From contig NZ_CP177240.1 in NCBI RefSeq assembly GCF_046773475.1, positions 186,001 through 250,000 of the forward strand: DNA of 64,000 bases. Direction: 5' to 3'. The DNA comes from Nitratireductor aquimarinus. Its GTDB lineage: Bacteria; Pseudomonadota; Alphaproteobacteria; Rhizobiales; Rhizobiaceae. A model generated the notes under the pieces. That model was not told the origin of the DNA. It saw only the letters and a program-made list of their open reading frames with translations, and did no database searches. Numbering within the stretch: the stretch's first letter is position 1; every line of letters starts with the position of its first letter. Of this stretch, positions 8,108 to 15,430 are shown one piece after another. Position numbers and translations under genes: made by a program.

Positions 8108-8908
8108 TCAGAATTCTCCGCGCCGGATTGCCGTCAACAACGGCGCATAACCATCGGGGCCAAGCCAGAACCGGACCATCCGCGTGATGGCGTTGGAGGT
8201 TCGCGTCGCGCCGGTGATCCCGTCGACCTCATATTCATTGCCGGCGCTGCCGCGCGCCACGGCGAAGCGAATGTCGCCGCGCGCATCGCTGATCTGCCTG
8301 CCGCTGAATTGCGCCAGCCAGGAGGGCTCCTCGATGCGTGCGCCGAGGCCCGGCGTTTCGGACTGGCCGGTAATCGCCATGCCCGCCACGGTGTTCATGT
8401 CGCCCTTGAGCGCGATGATCGCGTCAATCGGGCCGTTATAGCCCGCACCGCTGATGGGCAGGAGGGCGAGCGAAATTGCCCCATTGGCGTCGCGCAGGAG
8501 ATAGATCTGGGCGTAGTCCGGGCGCTGACCGAGCCCGGCAAGATCCTCGCCGGCAGTGAGCGTCGTCCAGTTGGCGCTGTCTTCGAGCGCCGCAGGCAGC
8601 GTTTCCGGCGTCACCTCTTTTGCCGCCGCACCGCGTTCCAGATCGATCACCACCGTCGACAGTGCGCCACCTTCGGCGGACAGAAGGTCCGACATGCCGG
8701 GAATGCCCGCGATGAGGTTTTCCAGCCGCGCCTGCTGTTCCGCGGCGCGGTTTGCCGCCTGAATGGGGCGCAGCACGACCGTTGCCCCGCTCACCATCAG
8801 CGCGCATATGGCCGACACGAGAAAGGCGACGATCAGCGTCTTGGCGCGGCTTTCATTGGGCAGCGCCAGAAAGCGACGCCACAGGGCGATCGGGTTCAAC
8901 TCAGCCAT
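8108..8908 (-). CDS. nqrC: NqrC, FMN-carrying subunit of Na+-NQR
   Basis: 266 residues. An N-terminal membrane helix (about 24-46) is followed by a large periplasmic domain with an FMN-binding fold. The flavinylation motif VDGITGATRTSN is intact, Thr235 being the predicted FMN site for ApbE. The ATG at 8908 is used; it lies inside the end of nqrB (8-base overlap), and the following MAELNPIALWRRF resembles other NqrC starts. An upstream in-frame extension to 9037 lies wholly within nqrB and is rejected. It shuttles electrons from the DE iron centre toward NqrB and quinone. Confidence 0.93.
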   Translation of the reverse strand: MAELNPIALWRRFLALPNESRAKTLIVAFLVSAICALMVSGATVVLRPIQAANRAAEQQARLENLIAGIPGMSDLLSAEGGALSTVVIDLERGAAAKEVTPETLPAALEDSANWTTLTAGEDLAGLGQRPDYAQIYLLRDANGAISLALLPISGAGYNGPIDAIIALKGDMNTVAGMAITGQSETPGLGARIEEPSWLAQFSGRQISDARGDIRFAVARGSAGNEYEVDGITGATRTSNAITRMVRFWLGPDGYAPLLTAIRRGEF

Positions 8909-9677
8909 GACGTCTTCTCCTGCGCGCCGTCCAGAGCGCAATCGCAATCTCATCCAGAAGGGGTGCTGCCAGCGAGGCGAGCAGCGCTGCCGAAACGGCC
9001 ACCTGCACCGGCGCTCCATGGCCCCAGCCAAACGCAAAGAGTGTCACCAGCGCGCCATAGAGCGCGCCGTTCAGCCAGCCACCGGTGCGGGTGGAGGCGC
9101 TTGTCACCGGGTCCGTGACCAGAAGCGCCAGCACAACGCCGAATGCGGGCAGAACCGGCGCGATGGGCAGGTCTGCAAGCCATGCGATCAGGATGACCGC
9201 CAGTGCGCCGGCGATCAGCCGGGCCGACATCACGCCAAGCAGCATGCCCAGCGCGAGCGCCGGTATGGCCGCCCATGCAACCGGCAGGGCAAAGTCCGGC
9301 CATGGCGCGGCGGGAAAGCCAAAGCCCAGAAACGCGATGGTGACGGTCGCCGGGTTCAGGACATTCCGCCCCCAGCCGCCGAAAATAAGTTCCGCCATCA
9401 CCGAGCCGAAGCTGATGCCCAGAACGAGTTGCAAAAGGCTGAGCTCCTGCGGCGCAAGCATGGCCACGGCCAGCCCCGTCAGCGCACCGGCAAAAGACGG
9501 GGGCTGTGCGCGCGCCAGCATGAAAATCACATGCCAGAGACCCGAGATCAGCAGCACGAACAACAGCCTTCCGACCGCTTCCGCACCGCCGAACCACAGC
9601 CAGGTCAGCGCCATCGGCATCAGTGCGAGCAAGAGCAGCATTGCCACCATCTCGCGGTCCCAGAGCCCCCTCGTCAC
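8901..9677 (-). CDS. nqrB: short NqrB/RnfD-family membrane subunit lacking the FMN loop
   Basis: 258 residues, about eight or nine hydrophobic segments; known NqrB proteins are around 410. The stretch FGGWGRNVLNPATVTIAF aligns with the conserved GTGRNFLNPAL region of Vibrio NqrB, and LLVTDPVTSASTRTGGW with its MATDPVSASFTNSGKW. However, the roughly 50 N-terminal residues and the loop carrying the SGAT flavinylation motif are absent: after AFLGFGFPAA the chain runs almost directly into the next helix. No [ST]GAT motif occurs anywhere. It overlaps nqrA by four bases and nqrC by eight, so the frame and ends are well fixed and a sequencing deletion is unlikely. It probably still forms the membrane core and quinone site. 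Confidence 0.85.
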   Translation of the reverse strand: MTRGLWDREMVAMLLLLALMPMALTWLWFGGAEAVGRLLFVLLISGLWHVIFMLARAQPPSFAGALTGLAVAMLAPQELSLLQLVLGISFGSVMAELIFGGWGRNVLNPATVTIAFLGFGFPAAPWPDFALPVAWAAIPALALGMLLGVMSARLIAGALAVILIAWLADLPIAPVLPAFGVVLALLVTDPVTSASTRTGGWLNGALYGALVTLFAFGWGHGAPVQVAVSAALLASLAAPLLDEIAIALWTARRRRRHG

Positions 9678-10945
9678 GCCGGCGCCTCCTCGGCTTCGAT
9701 GCGGTTCAGGATGATGCGCAGCTGCTTTGACAGCCGGGGCCGGGCGCCCGTTGCATAATCTGCAAGGGCCAGATCCTCTTCGACCAGCGAAAGCGCTCCC
9801 AGCCGGACGGCCGTTTCTTCATCGCCAGACGCGATGGCCCGCAAAAGAGCAGCGGCTGGCATGTCGCCGCCCATGGCCTGATCGAGCGCGGCGGTGGGAA
9901 TGACGGGCAAATGCCGTGCCGCTTTTCTGAGCGCGGTTCCGAACCAGTGGTGCTTCACCGCACCGGTCTCGCGTGGTGAAACCGTGACCTGCCGGTCCCG
10001 CGCGCCGAGCCAGTGTGCGGGGCGTCCGTCCAGCGCAGAACCGCTCAGAATTTCGTGCGCACCGGGCCGCACGACAGGCTGGCTGAGGCCGCGCAGATCC
10101 GCGCCATGCTGACAGCGCACAAGCCGCCTTTCGCGCAGCGCCGAACCGGTCACCGAGACAAGCCGCGTGCCGGGCAGAAGTCCGGTTGCAAGCAGCGCTC
10201 CAAGATCGGCTACATCCTCAGCCTCGATATCCCAGACGCGAATCTCCGGCGCGGCCGGTCGATGACGGTGGATCTGGATGCCGGCAAGGCCCTGCGGATG
10301 GTTGCGCCCGCAGGAAATGCGCGAGAGGCCGGCAGGCACTGCACCGCCAAAGTGCTTGCCCGCTGGTTCGCAAAGAAACAGCCGGTCTTTCGTCAGTTGC
10401 GAAAGGGCTGCCAGCCCGCGCGAAAAATCTTCCTCGCGCCCCTCAAGGGCCAGCGATGGCGCAGGCGCGCCGGGTCGGCTGTCCACCGCCATGACGAAGA
10501 TCGCGGCAGGGGCCTCGTCAGCGTGCGGCATGCGTCCGAACGGACGGCTGCGGAACATCCGCCACAGGCCGGAAGACTGGAGAAGCGCTCGCAGCGCATT
10601 GCCATCGACTTCCGCGTTTCCGGTCTCGAACAGATGACGTCCGCCATCGGGTTCATGAAAGAGAAGAAGCTGCGAAAGCCGCCGCCCGGACTTCAGATCA
10701 AGTGAGGCGATTCGCCCGGCCATCGGCGCGACAAGCGCGACCTGCGGCGCGTTTCTCAGGCGCAGAAGCGGTTGCCCCTGCGCGACGAGTTCATCCTCGC
10801 CCACCAGCGCTTCAACGCGCAGTTCTTCACCGGGAGATGGCGTCAGCGCCGCCTCTTCGGTCAACACCTCAACAGGGTTTTCCGATTGCAGGGGCACCCG
10901 GTCATGCGGGAAAACGAGGCCTGCGGAGAAGGCCGGGCCGAACAT
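9674..10945 (-). CDS. nqrA: NqrA, quinone-proximal peripheral subunit of Na+-NQR
   Basis: 423 residues, slightly shorter than the approximately 446 of Vibrio NqrA. Recognisable blocks include SGLWRMFRSRPFGRMP, HPQGLAGIQIH, GDEETAVRLGALSLVEEDLA and the C-terminal region before the stop. The N-terminal biotinyl-lipoyl-like half (APMAGRIASLDLKSGRR) is more divergent. It is cytoplasmic, without membrane helices, and first in the operon. The ATG at 10945 follows GGAGACGGAG. The divergence in both NqrA and NqrB suggests a subfamily with a modified quinone- or flavin-handling module. Confidence 0.9.
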   Translation of the reverse strand: MFGPAFSAGLVFPHDRVPLQSENPVEVLTEEAALTPSPGEELRVEALVGEDELVAQGQPLLRLRNAPQVALVAPMAGRIASLDLKSGRRLSQLLLFHEPDGGRHLFETGNAEVDGNALRALLQSSGLWRMFRSRPFGRMPHADEAPAAIFVMAVDSRPGAPAPSLALEGREEDFSRGLAALSQLTKDRLFLCEPAGKHFGGAVPAGLSRISCGRNHPQGLAGIQIHRHRPAAPEIRVWDIEAEDVADLGALLATGLLPGTRLVSVTGSALRERRLVRCQHGADLRGLSQPVVRPGAHEILSGSALDGRPAHWLGARDRQVTVSPRETGAVKHHWFGTALRKAARHLPVIPTAALDQAMGGDMPAAALLRAIASGDEETAVRLGALSLVEEDLALADYATGARPRLSKQLRIILNRIEAEEAPA

Positions 10946-11064
10946 GCTCCGTCTCCGATGGATTTTCGACGTTTGACCGGCGTTTGAGGTTTGCCGGAAT
11001 GCGTCGAACTGATTACCATTCTTTACGGCGACAGTTTAGGAACATACCGGCGGGGTGGAAAGCC
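10946..11064. other. divergent promoter region between nqrA and the pentahaem cytochrome
   Basis: A 119-base gap holding both start regions. It contains ACCGGC(10977)...GCCGG(10993), a short 5-bp inverted repeat. The AT-richer stretch attaccattctttacgg precedes the cytochrome gene. I cannot assign -35/-10 boxes with confidence. A shared regulatory region would link the two transcripts. Confidence 0.4.
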
Positions 11065-12264
11065 ATGTTTTTCAAAACGAAGAACTTAGTCACGACAACT
11101 ATCGCTCTTGGCGCATTTGTTTCTGTTCTTTCGTTCGCTGCCGTGTCGCAGGAACAGGCGGCTCCCGCAAATTCCGAATCATCCGAGATCGAGGAAATCG
11201 AAAAGGCGCTTGCGCCCTATGTGATGCCCGAGTCCGGACCGTTCCGCCCCGATCAGATCGAGATCGCCAACAAGGCCGCGATAGCCGCCTGGGCGCGCTC
11301 GGCTCATGCGGATGCGCGTTCAGAGTCTTTCTCGCACTGGAACGAAGACGGGGCCATCCCGCCAAATTGCGCGACCTGCCATTCGGGCGAAGGGTTCCGC
11401 GCCTTTCACGGTCTTGATGGAAGCGCACCCGGCCTGCCGGAAAACCCCATCCCCACGGGCGGCGTTGTGGACTGCGAAACCTGCCACAATCCGGGTCTTT
11501 CCGCGATCAAGGAAGTCAAGCTTCCAAGCGGTCTGTCGCATCCAGTCGCGCCGGGCGAGGCCTCCTGCATCACCTGCCATCAGGGCCGCGCGGCTGGCGT
11601 CACCGTTGCCACTGCGGTGGGCGAAAAGGATGAGGACACGCCCGACAAGGAACTGCGTTTCATCAACCCGCATTACGCAGTGGCTGCGTCCATGTGGCTC
11701 GGCGGCTACGCCGCATCCGGCTATCACTATCCGGGGAAGGAATATTCCGGCCGCTTCTTCCATGCACGTCCGGTTTCCACCTGCGTTTCCTGCCATGAAC
11801 CGCACACGCTGGAAGTGTCGGAACAGACCTGCATGACCTGCCATGAAAACGCGGCTCTGGACGACATTCGCCTATCGCGCGTGAGTTTCGATGGCAGCGG
11901 CGATGTGAAAAAAGGCATCCGCGCCGACATCGCAGCCAATGCCGACCGGCTGAAGGGCCTGATGACCGCCTACGCAGCCGAAGTCGCCGGCGCGCCGATG
12001 ATCTATGACGGCCATCGCTATCCCTATTTCTTTGCAGACATGAACGCAGACGGGCGGATCGACGAGGTCGATGGAAGGGCGGTTGGCTATAACGCCTGGA
12101 CCCCGCGTCTTTTGAAGGCCACCTATAACTGGAAATTCGTCACCGCCGACCCCGGCGCATTTGCGCACAACCCGCATTATGCGCTCGAGCTTCTTTATGA
12201 TTCCATTGAGGATCTGGCCGGCGCGCTGGGTCAGGACATGACGGCCTGGAACCTTCAGCGGTAA
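11065..12264 (+). CDS. exported pentahaem cytochrome c divergent from the nqr operon
   Basis: 399 residues. A signal peptide (about 1-28, ending AAVSQE) is followed by five CXXCH haem sites: Cys102 (CATCH), Cys137 (CETCH), Cys168 (CITCH), Cys240 (CVSCH) and Cys256 (CMTCH). The C-terminal 140 residues have no haem site but contain DMNADGRIDEVD, which fits an EF-hand/dockerin-type calcium loop. It should be periplasmic or anchored through an uncleaved signal. The ATG at 11065 follows ggggtgga; longer in-frame starts lie over nqrA antisense sequence. I do not recognise a named family. Its place, head to head with nqrABCDEF, suggests electron exchange with the respiratory chain, which is inference. 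Confidence 0.85.
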   Translation: MFFKTKNLVTTTIALGAFVSVLSFAAVSQEQAAPANSESSEIEEIEKALAPYVMPESGPFRPDQIEIANKAAIAAWARSAHADARSESFSHWNEDGAIPPNCATCHSGEGFRAFHGLDGSAPGLPENPIPTGGVVDCETCHNPGLSAIKEVKLPSGLSHPVAPGEASCITCHQGRAAGVTVATAVGEKDEDTPDKELRFINPHYAVAASMWLGGYAASGYHYPGKEYSGRFFHARPVSTCVSCHEPHTLEVSEQTCMTCHENAALDDIRLSRVSFDGSGDVKKGIRADIAANADRLKGLMTAYAAEVAGAPMIYDGHRYPYFFADMNADGRIDEVDGRAVGYNAWTPRLLKATYNWKFVTADPGAFAHNPHYALELLYDSIEDLAGALGQDMTAWNLQR

Positions 12265-12272
12265 GCGAACAA

Positions 12273-12292
12273 GGCGGGTTTGAGGACCCGCC
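12273..12292 (+). terminator. hairpin after the cytochrome gene
   Basis: GGCGGGT at 12273-12279 pairs perfectly with ACCCGCC at 12286-12292 around a 6-base loop. The following gcgttctt is only weakly T-rich. Confidence 0.5.
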
Positions 12293-12384
12293 GCGTTCTT
12301 GACAAGCGACCGTTCCTCTTACACGAGCTTTCCGATACGCCACCCTTCATGGTGGCCGGCAAAGAGTTCGGAAAGGGTAGGAAC

Positions 12385-13524
12385 ATGTTCGACAGCGCTC
12401 ACATCGCCGAGGCCGTTGCCTGGCGTCACGACCTGCATCGTCACCCCGAATTGGGGTTTCAGGAAGAGCGCACGTCGAAACTGATAGCCGGGCTGTTGCA
12501 GGGCTGGGGCTGGCAGGTGCACACCGGTCTGGCTGAGACCGGCGTGGTTGCGCGGCTTGGCGAAGGCGGGCCTTCGATCGGCCTGCGCGCCGATATCGAC
12601 GCCCTGCCAATTGAGGAAGCCACAGGCCTCGAATACGCTTCGACCCATCCGGGAAAGATGCATGCCTGCGGGCATGACGGCCACACCGCCATGCTGCTTC
12701 TGGCTGCACGCCAGATCGCAGCCGAGGGCGTGAAGGACGGAAATGTCACGCTGATTTTCCAACCGGCGGAGGAAAATGACGGCGGTGCGCGGGTGATGAT
12801 CGAGGAGGGGCTTTTTGGCAAATTCCCCTGCGACACGGTGTTCGGCATTCACAACTGGCCGGGTCTTGCGCCCGGTCGGCTGGTCGCCCGCGACAGCGAG
12901 ATGATGGCCGCATTCGCCATCTTCGAAATCGTGATCGAGGGGCGCGGTGGTCACGCCGCCATGCCAGAGCAGAGCGACGGTGTGGTGGCTGCGGCAGCGC
13001 GGATGGCGGCGGCTCTTCAGGAATTGCCTGCACGCCGCCTGTCGCCGCTGGTGCCGGGCGTTGTGTCGGTAACGCAGATCCACACCGGTTCCGCCTTCAA
13101 TGTCTGCCCGGACCGTGCGATTGTCAGCGGCACGGCCCGCTGGTTCCAGCCGGAGGCCGGTGACGAGATCGAAAAGCGGCTGGGCGAAGTGGTGCAGGGC
13201 GTTGCCGCCGCCCATGGCTGCCGCGCCCGCGTCGATTACCAGCGGCGCTATCCCGCGACGATCAACAGCGCCGCCGAGGCGGCTCTCGTGCGCCGCGTCG
13301 GGGACACGATGGGGCTCGATACGGGCGAGACCGGGCCGAGCATGGCGTCCGAGGATTTCGCTTTCATGCTCAACGAGAAGCCGGGCGCGTATATCTGGCT
13401 GGGCGCTGCACGCGAGGGCGACAATCCCGGCCTGCACTCGCCCCATTTCAACTTCAATGATGACGTGCTGCCGACCGGCTCTGAATTCTGGGTGCGGCTC
13501 GTGCGGCAGGCGCTGGCCGCCTGA
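12385..13524 (+). CDS. M20-family metal-dependent amidohydrolase (hippurate hydrolase/aminoacylase type)
   Basis: 379 residues. The motif HRHPELGFQE near the N-terminus, MHACGHDGHTAMLL with the metal ligands, FQPAEENDGGARVMIEEGLF with the catalytic Glu, and the C-terminal SMASEDFAFML define an M20D amidohydrolase. Such enzymes release an acyl group from N-acyl amino acids or cleave indole-amino-acid conjugates in the cytoplasm. The ATG at 12385 follows AGGGTAGGA. Its TGA overlaps the lysR ATG by one base. Together with the downstream dehydrogenases and DUF3100 pair it suggests uptake and degradation of an N-acylated or amide-linked compound. Substrate unknown. Confidence 0.9.
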   Translation: MFDSAHIAEAVAWRHDLHRHPELGFQEERTSKLIAGLLQGWGWQVHTGLAETGVVARLGEGGPSIGLRADIDALPIEEATGLEYASTHPGKMHACGHDGHTAMLLLAARQIAAEGVKDGNVTLIFQPAEENDGGARVMIEEGLFGKFPCDTVFGIHNWPGLAPGRLVARDSEMMAAFAIFEIVIEGRGGHAAMPEQSDGVVAAAARMAAALQELPARRLSPLVPGVVSVTQIHTGSAFNVCPDRAIVSGTARWFQPEAGDEIEKRLGEVVQGVAAAHGCRARVDYQRRYPATINSAAEAALVRRVGDTMGLDTGETGPSMASEDFAFMLNEKPGAYIWLGAAREGDNPGLHSPHFNFNDDVLPTGSEFWVRLVRQALAA

Positions 13525-14432
13525 TGGACGCGCTGGACAGTCGTTTCCTGCGCGAGTTTCTGGTCGTCGCCCGCGAGGGCTCGATCCGCCGCGCAGCCGA
13601 ACGGCTGAACATCGCGCCCTCGGCGATCAGCCGCAAGCTGGCCGAGGTCGAGGCGCGGCTGGGCGTGGCGCTGGTGGCGCGCAGCGCACAGGGCATCACG
13701 CTCACGGATGCCGGGCGTCTGGTGCGCGAACATGCGCTGGTGCAGCAGGATGAGCAGACCTTTCTGCTCGATCAGATCGGCAAATTTCGCGAGGCCGGCG
13801 GTCAGGTGGTGCGGATCGCGGTTGGCGAAGGCTTCGCCGCCGATCTCATGCAGAACGGTCTGGCCCCGCTTGGCGCACGCCACCCGCATCTGCGTTTCCG
13901 CATAGATCTTGCCGGAACCGAAGAGATCCAGCGCCGCGTGGTCGAGGGCGAGGTTGATCTGGGCATTGCCTACAATCCCGTGCCGACCGAGGCCACGCGC
14001 TCCGTCGCCTTTGCGCGTCAACCACTCTGCGCTGTCGTGCCCGTCGGCTCGCCGCTGGCGGCGCGCGAACACATCCCGCTGGCCGAGATGCTTGCCGAGC
14101 CTCTGGCCATGCTCGATGCGCGTCACGGCATCCGCACGCTGGTCGCGCGCGCGGCAAGCGATCTGGGGCTGGCGCTGCGTCCGCAGGTGGAAACCTCCTC
14201 CATCGCGGCGCTGATCCGCTATGTGGGCGCAGGCATGGGCGGCACATTTCTGCCCCGCTTCTCCGCCTCCATTCAGGCCGAGCGCGGCGAGGTCGCCATT
14301 GTCGATCTTGATGAAGAGAGCCTTCAGCATGTCAGCGCGCATCTGATGGTGCGCGCCCGCCGGCGACTGCCGCAATCGGCGGCTGTGACCGTCGATTATC
14401 TGGCTGCGCACATGGTCGCCTTTCGCGATTAG
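13524..14432 (+). CDS. LysR-family transcriptional regulator
   Basis: 302 residues. The N-terminal helix-turn-helix AAERLNIAPSAISRKLAEVE (about 18-40) is followed by a periplasmic-binding-like co-inducer domain (about 90-295). It overlaps the M20 gene by one base (TGATG) and is followed by a perfect LysR-type T-N11-A palindrome, then the dehydrogenase pair. It is unusual for a LysR gene to sit co-directionally between its likely targets rather than divergent from them. It probably activates the downstream dehydrogenase genes in response to a catabolite. Confidence 0.92.
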   Translation: MDALDSRFLREFLVVAREGSIRRAAERLNIAPSAISRKLAEVEARLGVALVARSAQGITLTDAGRLVREHALVQQDEQTFLLDQIGKFREAGGQVVRIAVGEGFAADLMQNGLAPLGARHPHLRFRIDLAGTEEIQRRVVEGEVDLGIAYNPVPTEATRSVAFARQPLCAVVPVGSPLAAREHIPLAEMLAEPLAMLDARHGIRTLVARAASDLGLALRPQVETSSIAALIRYVGAGMGGTFLPRFSASIQAERGEVAIVDLDEESLQHVSAHLMVRARRRLPQSAAVTVDYLAAHMVAFRD

Positions 14433-14445
14433 ATCGCCGTTCAGT

Positions 14446-14462
14446 GTTGCGATAATCGCAAC
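14446..14462. promoter_or_regulatory. LysR-type operator (T-N11-A palindrome)
   Basis: GTTGCGA-TAA-TCGCAAC is a perfect 7-bp inverted repeat with 3-base spacer and contains the T-N11-A core at 14448-14460. It lies between lysR and the hydroxyacid dehydrogenase gene, 80 bases before the ATG, the usual LysR activation-site distance. A further half site GCAAC is at 14463-14467. Confidence 0.65.
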
Positions 14463-14542
14463 GCAACGTGCCTGTTTACGGGGCTACTCAACAACACGCT
14501 GTCACCGCAATGTCATGAAAGCCAAGTGAAACGGGAGGTATC

Positions 14543-15430
14543 ATGACGCAGTCGGTCGGTGTGATCGGTCTTGGAGCAATGGGAATGGGCATGGCCCGGT
14601 CCCTGTCCGCCGCAGGCTTTTCAGTTGCAGCCTATGATCTTTCCGCAGAAGCCATGGCCCGCGCTGCCGAAACCGGCATCGTCACCCATGAGACGCCCGC
14701 AGCGGTGATCGCGGCAAGCGACGCCATCGTGCTTTCGCTGCCTCTGGCGAGCCATGTCGAGGCGACCGTCGAGGCGGGGCTGGCGGCAGGCGCATTCAGC
14801 GAGCCGAAAATCATCATCGATACGTCCACCTCCGAGGCGGCGGTGAGCCGCCGGCTTGCCACAAGGCTTGCAGACCTCGGCCATGGCTTTCTCGATGCAC
14901 CGGTGAGCGGTGGTCCCCAGGGAGCAGCAAGCGGCGCATTGTCCGTGATGCTCGGGGGCGATGAACAATGGGTCGCCAGGGCGCAGCCGGTTCTGGATGT
15001 GATTGCCGCCAAGGTGATCCATGTCGGGCCGAGCGGCGCCGGCAACATCGCCAAGCTCGTGAACAACATGCTGGTCGCCTGTCACATGCTGACCACGGCT
15101 GAAGGCCTGCGCCTTGCCGAAGCCTCCGGCCTGCCGGCGGAAGACGCGATGCGCGTCATCAACAGCGCCACGGGCCGCAGCGCCCTGAGCGAGATCCATT
15201 TCCCCAACTGGGTTCTGAGCGGCAGTTTCGACAGCGGGTTCTCCGCCGGGCTGATGCGCAAGGATGTGCGGCTGGCGCTCGAACTGGCGCAGGAAAGCGG
15301 TTGTGCCATGCCCGTGTCGGAACTGGTCGCCAGCCTCTGGTCCGAGGAGAATTCGGGCGTTTCCGACAATCAGGATTTCATGCTGCTTGGCCGCGTTGAG
15401 GCCGGGACGAAAGAGAAGACGAATGGCTGA
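14543..15430 (+). CDS. NAD(P)-dependent 3-hydroxyisobutyrate-dehydrogenase-family enzyme
   Basis: 295 residues. The Rossmann motif GVIGLGAMGMGMA is at residues 6-18, the substrate motif DAPVSGGPQGAASG near 113-126, and the catalytic Lys in GNIAKLVNN. This defines the beta-hydroxyacid dehydrogenase family (3-hydroxyisobutyrate, tartronate semialdehyde, L-threonate and related acids). The aldehyde dehydrogenase gene starts inside its last codons (8-base overlap), so oxidation of a hydroxy acid to a semialdehyde and then to an acid or CoA ester is a plausible sequence. The start at 14543 follows gggaggt. Exact substrate not predictable. Confidence 0.9.
   Translation: MTQSVGVIGLGAMGMGMARSLSAAGFSVAAYDLSAEAMARAAETGIVTHETPAAVIAASDAIVLSLPLASHVEATVEAGLAAGAFSEPKIIIDTSTSEAAVSRRLATRLADLGHGFLDAPVSGGPQGAASGALSVMLGGDEQWVARAQPVLDVIAAKVIHVGPSGAGNIAKLVNNMLVACHMLTTAEGLRLAEASGLPAEDAMRVINSATGRSALSEIHFPNWVLSGSFDSGFSAGLMRKDVRLALELAQESGCAMPVSELVASLWSEENSGVSDNQDFMLLGRVEAGTKEKTNG

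Noticed and set aside
7733..9118. 461-codon open frame on the plus strand
   Set aside because: Lies opposite nqrD, nqrC and part of nqrB, which are fixed by overlaps and cofactor motifs.
8901..9677. Short NqrB as a pseudogene or frameshifted gene
   Set aside because: The frame is intact from ATG to stop, both ends overlap neighbouring nqr genes, and the flanking helices join without a stop; no remnant of the missing loop is present in other frames that I can recognise.
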